Below are positions 1 to 6,762 of a stretch of DNA of 9,155 nucleotides, piece after piece; within the stretch, counting starts at the first letter, position 1; each line of letters opens with the position of its first letter. The DNA is from Planctomycetota bacterium (GTDB lineage Bacteria; Planctomycetota; Planctomycetia; Pirellulales; UBA7805). Where the stretch lies: positions 240-9,394 of the forward strand of contig JABABY010000071.1 of assembly GCA_014237955.1 (NCBI GenBank), given 5' to 3'. The notes under the pieces are model-generated. The model made no database searches. It was given only the letters and a program-made list of their open reading frames with translations, and was not told the DNA's origin. The position numbers and the translations under genes are program-made.

Positions 1-1651
1 CTTCAGTAAAGTCGGTCATGGGTGTGCACACTCCCATTCCGATGACAGCGCCCCTGGGATGTTCCACTGAAATCATGCTGGCTATAGGACCCAAAGAAGG
101 ATGTGCCGTTGGTTCTGCTTTCCAGTCAGGTTTGTACGACATCTGATACCCAAGTCGATAATCCTGAATCGCATGACTGGTTCGTTTCACCGCCTGCGGG
201 GAATTTTCGGGGAGACTCAATCCCTGCAAAAGTTCTGAAAGGCGATGGTTCAATTGTGATTCGTTGTCTTTCACGGCCCACGCCAACAATTGGACATACC
301 GGTTATCCCGTACAGCACTCGCAAGTCGCCACGTTAAGGAAATGCCGTCATGCTCGGTGTCAAAGCTGGAGAGTTTCAGATCAAGTGTGCCTGATTTTGC
401 CTCTTCAATCGGGGTGTCGGCGGCGACCTCAAAATTGGCAAGAATCGCTCGGTGATACTCCTCAGCGGACATATCCAAGTCCTTCTCGGGTATTAATTGG
501 AGATAAATACCCTCATCAGATTTGCCAATGTCCAGTCGGCATTCGGGGTTTTCAGTAAGGGCCGCATCTCCGGCATTCGCTTTCCACAAACCTGAAGGCA
601 AGGTGTAGGTGTAGCCACCGGCAAAATCACGAAACACCCCATTGCGCAGGCTATAGTCGGCTCCTACCGCATTGTTCGCATCAAGCAGAGAGAGCTCCTG
701 CTGCAGCGAACGCTGCTGATCGCCATTGAGCCATGAAAGTTGATTCAAGGATTTTTCAAAGACCGGCAACGCATCCTTGCGATCAGAGGATGGCCACCAA
801 GATATGTAACGATAAAGCACCCCATCGCGGAGAAAGTAGGTCCATGTCCAATCGAAAAGAATACCTTCGATTTCAATATCATGATAAACACGTTGCCGAG
901 CATCCTGACCGGCAAATTCTACGGCAGCCTCTTGGACACCGCTTGAATCCACCCCCATCTCTTTTTCCCAGTCACTTATTAATTTTCCGATTAAATCATC
1001 TTTGGTCTTCTCGACCAAATACATGTGATAGGTGGCCGGCTGGCTACTCACGAGACCCGCATCCGCTGCGTTATTGATCTGCATTAATTCGTCGCGTCCC
1101 ATAAGCCGCATACCATTGGCCGGTATTAGGCGGAAGCCAAAAGAAGCGTTTGAGTAGACGTTGTCTTTAATTATCCAATCGAACCCATAGTCATCCTCTA
1201 TGCCAACTCGGCTACGGGCCCTCGGCTGGCGGTCCTTTGCAAATGCAAATGATGTTGCAATAGCCTCTAGGTCGCGTTCCACACTTGCGAACTGGCTAGC
1301 GGTCGCCCAACCAACCAATTGGAATGCAAAATCATTCTTTTTCAGAAGGCAATTGACATATCTGAATTCAATGCCGTTGATCGTCTGCTTGAATGTCATC
1401 TTTACCGCGGGCCGACCATCAATCTCCAGAGATTCCTTGCCCAGTACTGCATCCTCACCATAATTTGATGCAATCAGATGTACGTACGTGTCGAGCGAAC
1501 CCTCAAGCTCTTCAGCAATAACGGCGAAGAAACCTGGCATCTTTGCTCCCGTCATTGCCATCATTGCATCCGGATGTAGCTGAGCCGCATTCTTTTCACT
1601 CAGAAATTGCCAGTTGGTCGAAGGGCGTCTTAGTGAAAATGCATAGTCGAA
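1..1651 (-). repeat. Divergent tandem protein-domain repeats in the GYF_2 membrane protein
   Basis: This stretch encodes three complete and one cut-off copy of a related domain. Their positions are about 1235-1651, 728-1153, 212-616 and 1-160. The shared pattern is an aromatic beta strand (FDYAFSL, SFGFRLI, GGYTYTL, YRLGYQM), a hydrophilic stretch, a central helix (DTYVHLIA, LIGKLISDW, EEYHRAILANF), then two or three strands and a closing helix ending IATSFAF, LNQLSWL or LLQGLSL. The copies are not alike at DNA level, so any duplication is old. The assignment rests on pattern comparison by eye. Confidence 0.5.
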
Positions 1652-2350
1652 ATCCTCAAATGTATTTCCGGAGACGACCTGAGGATTTTGTACTGAGGCA
1701 GGCTCTTGCTTATCAGTCTCAATGGCATAACTGCTGGCTTCCTGCGAGGCAGCCGCACGATGAGCGTCGATTGTGCTTTCTTCGGCTGCTCGCCTAACAG
1801 CCGCAATTGCCGGAATCATGAGTTGCAAAAGAATTGCACCCATGCCGAGCAAAGGTAGTAGCCAAGATAGAACATTGAGTGGTCGGTTTGGTTTAACCGG
1901 GACTCCGCGATTGGTAACATATTTATCTGCAAGTCCGATAATTGAAAACAATATCCATAAAAGCAGGCAAAAACCGCCTAACGCGTTTAGCGCATCTGAT
2001 CTTGAACCGCCTAGCGTTGCGCCGATAAACCCCAGTCCAAAAAATATCGCCGCAATGGGCAAAAATGGTTTTCTCGTTTTTTGGTTTTCCGGAGGCTGTG
2101 TCTGAGAAGAGCCAAGTTCGGGCGCAACCTTTGTTGTTAGTTTGGGTGAAACTTGTTTTGATTCCTGAGGATCGATAGTTGTAGTGGTCTGCAGGGCATG
2201 ATCGTTAATGGTTTCCCAGGGACCATCTGGTGATGGAGCAACCAGATCGGTCGGAATTATTTTACCCGTGTCAAGATTTGCCTTGATTTTTTCGATACTG
2301 ATTGGACCGACTGTTTTCTGGCCCCGCCGAATGTAAAAACCTGTTGCCAT
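1..2350 (-). CDS. GYF_2-domain membrane protein with repeated extracytoplasmic domains (3' end outside window)
   Basis: Partial gene: the frame is open from the ATG at 2348-2350 to the window edge (783 codons, no stop). Residues 1-50 (FYIRRGQ...GPI...L..GKI.P.DLV...PDGPWETI) match the GYF_2 pattern common at the N-terminus of planctomycete membrane proteins. A Gln/Pro/Thr-rich linker (about 52-92) leads to three hydrophobic segments (about 96-115, 120-141, 160-185). Basic residues before the first segment and between the second and third suggest a cytoplasmic GYF domain and an exported C-terminus. From about residue 230 there are repeated alpha/beta units of about 135-145 residues, each opening with an aromatic strand and usually a W, and the complete ones closing with a helix and S-F/W/L (about 234-372, 400-541, 579-713, 731 onward). 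The pattern resembles Mog1/PsbP/DcrB-type folds, which is inference. A GAGGG site lies 7 bases before the ATG. The function is unknown; a sensor or scaffold role is possible. Base composition looks more AT-rich than in the two other genes. Confidence 0.87.
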   Translation of the reverse strand, partial: MATGFYIRRGQKTVGPISIEKIKANLDTGKIIPTDLVAPSPDGPWETINDHALQTTTTIDPQESKQVSPKLTTKVAPELGSSQTQPPENQKTRKPFLPIAAIFFGLGFIGATLGGSRSDALNALGGFCLLLWILFSIIGLADKYVTNRGVPVKPNRPLNVLSWLLPLLGMGAILLQLMIPAIAAVRRAAEESTIDAHRAAASQEASSYAIETDKQEPASVQNPQVVSGNTFEDFDYAFSLRRPSTNWQFLSEKNAAQLHPDAMMAMTGAKMPGFFAVIAEELEGSLDTYVHLIASNYGEDAVLGKESLEIDGRPAVKMTFKQTINGIEFRYVNCLLKKNDFAFQLVGWATASQFASVERDLEAIATSFAFAKDRQPRARSRVGIEDDYGFDWIIKDNVYSNASFGFRLIPANGMRLMGRDELMQINNAADAGLVSSQPATYHMYLVEKTKDDLIGKLISDWEKEMGVDSSGVQEAAVEFAGQDARQRVYHDIEIEGILFDWTWTYFLRDGVLYRYISWWPSSDRKDALPVFEKSLNQLSWLNGDQQRSLQQELSLLDANNAVGADYSLRNGVFRDFAGGYTYTLPSGLWKANAGDAALTENPECRLDIGKSDEGIYLQLIPEKDLDMSAEEYHRAILANFEVAADTPIEEAKSGTLDLKLSSFDTEHDGISLTWRLASAVRDNRYVQLLAWAVKDNESQLNHRLSELLQGLSLPENSPQAVKRTSHAIQDYRLGYQMSYKPDWKAEPTAHPSLGPIASMISVEHPRGAVIGMGVCTPMTDFTE

Positions 2351-2560
2351 GAGACTGCCCTCATAAAGATGTATTCATGCACATCACAAAATAGTAACAA
2401 ATTAAAATGGCTACTCATAGTATCACAGAAGGGCATGCTCCCTCGAGAGAATGTTTTTTAGGTGCTGAACACGTGGCGTGTATGAACAAATGCAGCCGGC
2501 CACGAACCCTATCTGAAATGTGGTAATCGGTTAGAAAAGAAACCGTTCACGCGAGGCCGT
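2351..2560. other. Intergenic gap between two minus-strand genes
   Basis: This 210-base AT-richer gap follows the tricorn stop codon and precedes the GYF_2 gene. It holds a 5-bp inverted repeat (CGGTT/AACCG, 2528-2532 with 2541-2545) just downstream of the tricorn stop. It is too short, and lacks a T-run, to be called a terminator with confidence. A second one (ACACG/CGTGT, 2469-2473 with 2477-2481) is flanked by direct TGAACA copies. No good -35/-10 pair was seen before the GYF_2 gene, so read-through from the tricorn gene and a separate promoter both remain possible. Confidence 0.5.
2358..2362 (-). promoter_or_regulatory. Ribosome-binding site of the GYF_2 gene
   Basis: The minus strand reads GAGGG here, 7 bases before the ATG at 2350. 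It supports this start over the out-of-frame ATG that overlaps the site just upstream. Confidence 0.6.
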
Positions 2561-5500
2561 TTACTTCTTCGCTGCCTTCTTCTGTTTCTCGGCGTCGACT
2601 TCCTTGATGAGCTCTTCGACAGCACGCGCAAGCTGCTTGTCCTCGCCCCGGCCCACCGACTCGGCATCGTTGATCACCAGCACATCGGGCTCGAGCTGCC
2701 AGTTTTCCAGATAGCGTCCGGAAAGATCGGTGATCCCCACCTGTGGGATCCCGAAGATGAGCCTCGGTTCGATCTGCGATTCCCACCAGACTGCTGTAGA
2801 GGTTCCAGGGACCGGCGCACCGATGAGCTTGCCAATCCCTTTCCGCTTAAAGGCCCAGGGAAAGAAGTGGGCATCGCTATAATTACTCTCGCTCTGAAGC
2901 ACTGCGACCGGGCGGGTCCACTTGTCGACCGGCTCACCGCCGAGATCGCCCAGTTTGTGTCCCCGGGGAATGAAATAGCAGTACAGTTCCCCGTTGAGAA
3001 ATGTTGCAAGATCCTCATGCAGCCAGCCGCCTCCGTTAAAGCGGGTGTCGACCACTAGGGCCTCCTTGTCGTAGTTGCGGCCCAACACTTCAGAGAAGAC
3101 GTGTCGAAAACTCGATTCGTCCATGCTCCGCACATGCACATAGCCGATCCGACCACCGGAAAGCTCTTCGCATCGTTTCCGGCAGTTCTCAATCCACCGG
3201 CGGTACATCAAATTAGCCTGAGCATACGACGATGTGGGCCGGATAAATTCCTCCCACTCCTCGTCCGCCTCGCCGTCGTGCAGCGTGAGCCGCACCAGCT
3301 TTCCGCTCTTATGGTTCAATAGCGAGAAAGGATTGATATCCGCCGTCAATCGCTCGCCGTCAATGTGTGTGATCAAGTGGCCTGGACCGATCTTCACATC
3401 TGCTTTGTCGCACGGCCCCCTCGGGATCACCTCAAGTACCTTTAGCCCGTCGGCCTCGTGCGCATCGTCAAAGAGCAGTCCCAACGCGCCGGTCGAATCT
3501 CCCCCGAGTCTCGGATAGTAGCGGGCACCGGTATGTGAGGCGTTCAACTCACCGAGCATCTCGCTCAAAAGTTCGCAGAGGTCATAATTATTGGTAACGC
3601 TCGGAAGAAATGCCTCGTAATTGTCGCGCATCGCGTCCCAGTCGATCCCGTGCATCTTCGGATCGTAGAATTTTTCGGCGGTCTGCCGGTGGACGTGATC
3701 GAAAATGTATTTTCGTTCGCTCGGCCCGTCAATATTCAGCTCCGCTGAGAATTTTACCGGCTTTGCAGTCGCCTTTCCGCCCGTGAGGGCACCAGCGACG
3801 CTCAGCTTAGAAATCCCGCCACCCTGCCGGATAAATGCACTTTTGCCGTCTTTGGTGAACCGAACAGTGCCCGGGCTACTCAGGCTCATCGCCTTGGTGG
3901 TCGAGCGGTCGCGCAATTTGCTGACCCAAAGACCCCACTTATTTTCGAACTTTGCCGTAAAGAGGAGATGTTCGCCATCGGGCGAAAGATCGAAACTGCC
4001 GATCGGCGCGGACATCACCGTCATTCGCTTCAGCCGTGCGTCACGATCTTCAAGTTCGAACTTGATCGGGTCGACCTTCTTCTTATCCTTCTTCTTTTCG
4101 TCTGTATCGGACGTTTTCTTTTCGTCGCCTTCTTTTTCTTTGTCAGCATTTTCTTTTGAGTCCTCATTTTTCTCCGGCGACTCTTTTCCGGAATCTTCTT
4201 TGTCCTCTTTATCGTCGCCCTCGTCCTTCTCTTCCTCTGCGTCGTCGTCTTTATCTTTTTCTTTCTCTTTATCCTTCTTTTTCTTCTCTCTCTCCTTCTT
4301 CTTCTTCGCCCGCTTTTTCTTGAGCGCAAGATCGGCTTTGCTCAGATGGGCCTCGTCATACGCCTCCTGATTCAGATAGAGCCCGAAAATATCGGCCTCG
4401 CGGCCGTCACTTCCATGACCCCGCTCGCCGTACCGGTTGCTCGCATAGAGGAGGACCTTGCCATTGGAACTGAATAAGGGCAACTCCTCCGCATATCCGC
4501 TCTGCGTAATGTTCACAATATCGCCGGTGGCAAGTTTGACCGCCGCTACCTCCGGTGTCCAAAGCTGGTGGCCGTGGTACGTGGCGGTTAGCCAGCGCGA
4601 GTCGGGCGAGAAGGCGTATTCGATGTCGCCATCGGCGTAGGAGTGGTTTTTGCGTCGCGGAATGACTGTGCTCGATTTTTTCGACTCCAGGTCCATCACC
4701 ATGATCTCGTCGCGATTCTTGAGGTACGCGAGCTTTTTGCCGTCCGGTGAGACCACCGGCTGAAACGTCTCGTCGGGTGTGACCAGGAGCGCATCTTCGG
4801 TCACTACCGCAGCGTCGGCGAACGAATCATCCTCTTCGCGGGCGATCGTAGCCTTGTAGAGGTTCCAGGAACCGTCGCGCTCGCTGTCATAATAGAGCGT
4901 GCGACCATCCTCGCCCCAGGTAACATTCCGCTCCTGCTCGGGGGTATCGGTAATACGCTTTGTCGTGCCGAATTCGACCGATGTGACAAACACCTCCCCA
5001 CGCACGATCAAAGCCACCTCCTCCTCGTTAGGGGAAACGGCATACGTGGAGGCGCCGCTGCTGCGGACTTCCCGGCGGGCATCGTTGTTCCGCTGATCGG
5101 CGGCCACTTTGATCGCAACCTGCTCCGTAGGTTCTCCCTCCGGCTTGCTCCAAATCTCGCCGTTGAACCCGTACACCAGAGTGCCATCTTTGGCGAGGCT
5201 CAAAAAACGGACCGGGTGCGTTTTATGCTGGGTTAACTGACTCCGCTTGGCGGGATCGGCTGGATCAATCTTCCAGACGTTGAACGTTCCTCCCTCCTCG
5301 GAGAGGTAGTAGAGGGTTTTACCATCGGCGGACCAAACGGGGTTGCGATCTTCACCGCCATACTCCGTCAGCCGCGTTTGCTTACCTGTTTTTGAGTCGC
5401 GGAGCATGATGTCGCGGGTAACGCTGGATGTGTGATGCTTCCGCCAACGATCCTCGATCCCCTTGTAGTCATGGAACGCGAGCTGCGAAGCATCGGGATT

Positions 5501-6046
5501 GTAGCTAGCATATTCGGCCTGGGTCGAAAGTTCCTGACGCGGCCGGCCGCCGGCGGCCGGTATGGAGTAGAGTTCGGCCATCCGCAACGAACCGATCGCA
5601 GCGGCCGCGGAATCGATCCGCCGAGAGCTGAAAAGAATCCGCTCACCGTCCGGAGTAAAGGAGTTGGGAATATCCTGCGCAGAGTTGAACGTTAGACGTT
5701 GCGCCGGACCACCGGACGCAGAAATCACAAAGACATCAAAATTGCCATGTCGGTCACTTGCAAAGGCAATCTGCTCTGAATCGGGCGACCAGATCGGTGA
5801 CCGTTCGTACCCTGAGTGTGTGGTGAGAAGACGGGCATCGCCCCCGCCAGCATCGACCAGCCAGATATCACCGTGACAACTAAAGGCAATGGTTTTACCA
5901 TCCGGAGAAACAGCGCTGTAGCGCATCCAGCGTTTGCTATCGGTATCGGACTCTTCAGCACTAACCGCCGGATCGCAAGCTGCGAATCCATGAAACAAAA
6001 AGAGGCAGAGAAGAGCGATGCAGCGCAAAAGACCTGAAGGTTGCAT
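2561..6046 (-). CDS. Exported tricorn-type serine peptidase (S41 family), 1161 aa
   Basis: Tricorn peptidases are large propeller-gated proteases that cut oligopeptides. The Thermoplasma acidophilum enzyme is cytosolic and uses S745, H746, S965 and E1023. Here residues 1-30 look like a signal peptide (hydrophobic core LLRCIALLCLFLFHGFAA, likely cut after AVSA), which suggests a periplasmic or surface location. Six blades with SPDG-like turns span about 43-300 and seven span about 333-750. C1 is about 771-847, PDZ about 848-936 and C2 about 940-1150. The catalytic set is S837-H838 (NASHTG), nucleophile S1057 (NYSDAH) and E1114 (YLENWQLEPDV); the C2 hallmark DTRFNGGG is at 1000-1007. Residues about 572-658 form a highly charged Lys/Glu/Asp-rich insert between blades 5 and 6 of the second propeller. 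The C-terminal tail is Lys-rich. The start is the first ATG and directly precedes the signal peptide, but the ribosome-binding site is weak. All expected active-site residues are present, so it is probably active. Confidence 0.95.
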   Translation of the reverse strand: MQPSGLLRCIALLCLFLFHGFAACDPAVSAEESDTDSKRWMRYSAVSPDGKTIAFSCHGDIWLVDAGGGDARLLTTHSGYERSPIWSPDSEQIAFASDRHGNFDVFVISASGGPAQRLTFNSAQDIPNSFTPDGERILFSSRRIDSAAAAIGSLRMAELYSIPAAGGRPRQELSTQAEYASYNPDASQLAFHDYKGIEDRWRKHHTSSVTRDIMLRDSKTGKQTRLTEYGGEDRNPVWSADGKTLYYLSEEGGTFNVWKIDPADPAKRSQLTQHKTHPVRFLSLAKDGTLVYGFNGEIWSKPEGEPTEQVAIKVAADQRNNDARREVRSSGASTYAVSPNEEEVALIVRGEVFVTSVEFGTTKRITDTPEQERNVTWGEDGRTLYYDSERDGSWNLYKATIAREEDDSFADAAVVTEDALLVTPDETFQPVVSPDGKKLAYLKNRDEIMVMDLESKKSSTVIPRRKNHSYADGDIEYAFSPDSRWLTATYHGHQLWTPEVAAVKLATGDIVNITQSGYAEELPLFSSNGKVLLYASNRYGERGHGSDGREADIFGLYLNQEAYDEAHLSKADLALKKKRAKKKKEREKKKKDKEKEKDKDDDAEEEKDEGDDKEDKEDSGKESPEKNEDSKENADKEKEGDEKKTSDTDEKKKDKKKVDPIKFELEDRDARLKRMTVMSAPIGSFDLSPDGEHLLFTAKFENKWGLWVSKLRDRSTTKAMSLSSPGTVRFTKDGKSAFIRQGGGISKLSVAGALTGGKATAKPVKFSAELNIDGPSERKYIFDHVHRQTAEKFYDPKMHGIDWDAMRDNYEAFLPSVTNNYDLCELLSEMLGELNASHTGARYYPRLGGDSTGALGLLFDDAHEADGLKVLEVIPRGPCDKADVKIGPGHLITHIDGERLTADINPFSLLNHKSGKLVRLTLHDGEADEEWEEFIRPTSSYAQANLMYRRWIENCRKRCEELSGGRIGYVHVRSMDESSFRHVFSEVLGRNYDKEALVVDTRFNGGGWLHEDLATFLNGELYCYFIPRGHKLGDLGGEPVDKWTRPVAVLQSESNYSDAHFFPWAFKRKGIGKLIGAPVPGTSTAVWWESQIEPRLIFGIPQVGITDLSGRYLENWQLEPDVLVINDAESVGRGEDKQLARAVEELIKEVDAEKQKKAAKK
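4073..4333 (-). other. Coding region of the Lys/Glu/Asp-rich insert in the tricorn peptidase
   Basis: This purine-rich coding stretch (pyrimidine-rich on the plus strand) encodes about 87 residues, mostly K, E and D with a few S, G, N and T. It starts as a Lys/Arg-rich block (KKKRAKKKKEREKKKKDKEK), becomes acidic (DDDAEEEKDEGDDKEDKED) and returns to mixed Lys-rich sequence (DEKKKDKKK). It has no hydrophobic core and is presumably disordered or a charged helix. The reading frame is intact on both sides and propeller blades resume after it, so it is an insertion in the protein and not a frameshift. Open frames on the opposite strand here are by-products of the codon bias. Confidence 0.85.
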
Positions 6047-6071
6047 GGTATGTAACTGACCCTATCGGCTA

Positions 6072-6100
6072 ATTGATTTGTTAAACGATCTGTTCGTCAA
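6072..6100 (-). promoter_or_regulatory. Possible promoter of the tricorn gene (weak)
   Basis: On the minus strand TTGACG (6095-6100) is a 5/6 match to the sigma-70 -35 box. ATCAAT (6072-6077) lies 17 bases downstream but matches the -10 consensus at only 3 of 6 positions. It would place transcription start a short distance before the ATG at 6046. Planctomycete promoters often diverge from this consensus, so this is only a candidate. Confidence 0.2.
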
Positions 6101-6579
6101 CCAAGAAAAACATGTCCGTATTTCGGCAAACCGATTGCCACACAATCGAGGAGAGCCCGGGGCGGGACCACCGACCGCGAAATCGGCCGGGAAAACACAT
6201 TTCTCAGTCACTTCCTGCTTCTATTATAGCATGCGAATTTGTCCCGTTGCCGGCCCCCGTCGACTGTGCCGCAACGTCCTACCGGCACAACAGATCCGTC
6301 ATCGACACCAGTCGCCCCGCGGTCGTTTACCAATCCGAAAAACCGAACTTCACGGCATACGTATGGGTGGTCTAACAGGTCCTACTGGGGTTCCAGGCGG
6401 CACATCCTTTTTTTCCTTCAAACAAATGCAAAAGGACCGAATAAAAACACGCCAAAAAAATCCAGGAACTTTCCACTTGTGCGAAAAACTCGCATCTCAA
6501 ACAATGTACACCACTTGAGAGGATGGTTTTTAATGACACTGTCCACCCTGTTTATAGCAATTGCACACATTCACGAACC

Positions 6580-6762
6580 ATGAGCAACAACATTTACCAA
6601 TCGATCGTTTGGCCTCCGGATCATTCCGGTTTTGCGGACGGCTACATGTGTGCCGATGTGGTGACAGGCCAGTATTACGGGACAGAAGAAGGGCATGTGA
6701 GGAACGAGGGAGAAACGTCATATGAAGTACTGGAAAGTGGCTCAGGAGAAGTTGTTCAGTAA
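6580..6762 (+). CDS. Possible small upstream ORF, 60 aa (doubtful)
   Basis: An ATG at 6580 opens a 60-codon frame (MSNNIYQSIVWPPDHSGFAD...) that stops at 6762, overlapping the first 41 bases of the CBM2 gene in another frame. Its residue make-up is protein-like (W, Y, D, G and E spread evenly) and not basic or Ser/Arg-heavy as chance frames often are. There is no clear ribosome-binding site before 6580, no signal peptide and no recognised family. It could be a small protein, a leader ORF translationally coupled to the CBM2 gene, or chance. I lean towards chance or leader. Confidence 0.2.
   Translation: MSNNIYQSIVWPPDHSGFADGYMCADVVTGQYYGTEEGHVRNEGETSYEVLESGSGEVVQ
6706..6712 (+). promoter_or_regulatory. 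Ribosome-binding site of the CBM2 gene
   Basis: GAGGGAG lies 9 bases before the ATG at 6722. It is a strong purine-rich site that fixes this start, which also gives the expected basic N-terminus and export motif. Confidence 0.65.

Larger units (their letters stand above)
6047..6721. other. Divergent intergenic region between tricorn and CBM2 genes
   Basis: This 675-base region separates two genes pointing away from each other, so it should carry both promoters. No recognisable RNA gene, riboswitch or strong sigma-70 promoter was seen. It contains A-rich runs (about 6441-6462) and a small hairpin (TGCGA/TCGCA, 6480-6484 with 6490-6494). The plus-strand frame 6078-6518 has odd composition and no ribosome-binding site and is judged not to be a gene. 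From 6580 a 60-codon frame with more protein-like codon use runs into the next gene and is listed separately. Confidence 0.6.

Noticed and set aside
103..2105. Several plus-strand frames of 60-150 codons in the left part
   Set aside because: All lie opposite the continuous 783-codon minus-strand frame, which has a GYF_2 domain, membrane helices and a good ribosome-binding site.
2528..2545. Hairpin after the tricorn stop as a rho-independent terminator
   Set aside because: The stem has only 5 pairs with an 8-base loop, and no T-run follows on the minus strand.
3705..4370. Long plus-strand open frame (221 codons) opposite the tricorn gene, Ser/Phe-rich
   Set aside because: It is the antisense reading of Lys/Glu/Asp codons in the charged insert and its flanks; the minus-strand frame has clear tricorn domains through the same region.
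6480..6494. TGCGA/TCGCA hairpin upstream of the CBM2 gene as a riboswitch or terminator
   Set aside because: The stem is too short and nothing around it adds structure.
6078..6518. Plus-strand frame of 146 codons with a collagen-like GGLTGPTGVPGG stretch
   Set aside because: The stretch is short and isolated, the rest is basic and unlike a protein, and there is no ribosome-binding site.
2427..6697. Shared 11-mer AGAAGGGCATG in both intergenic regions (2427-2437 and 6687-6697)
   Set aside because: About ten 11-base matches are expected by chance in a window of this length, and the two copies differ in orientation relative to their genes.
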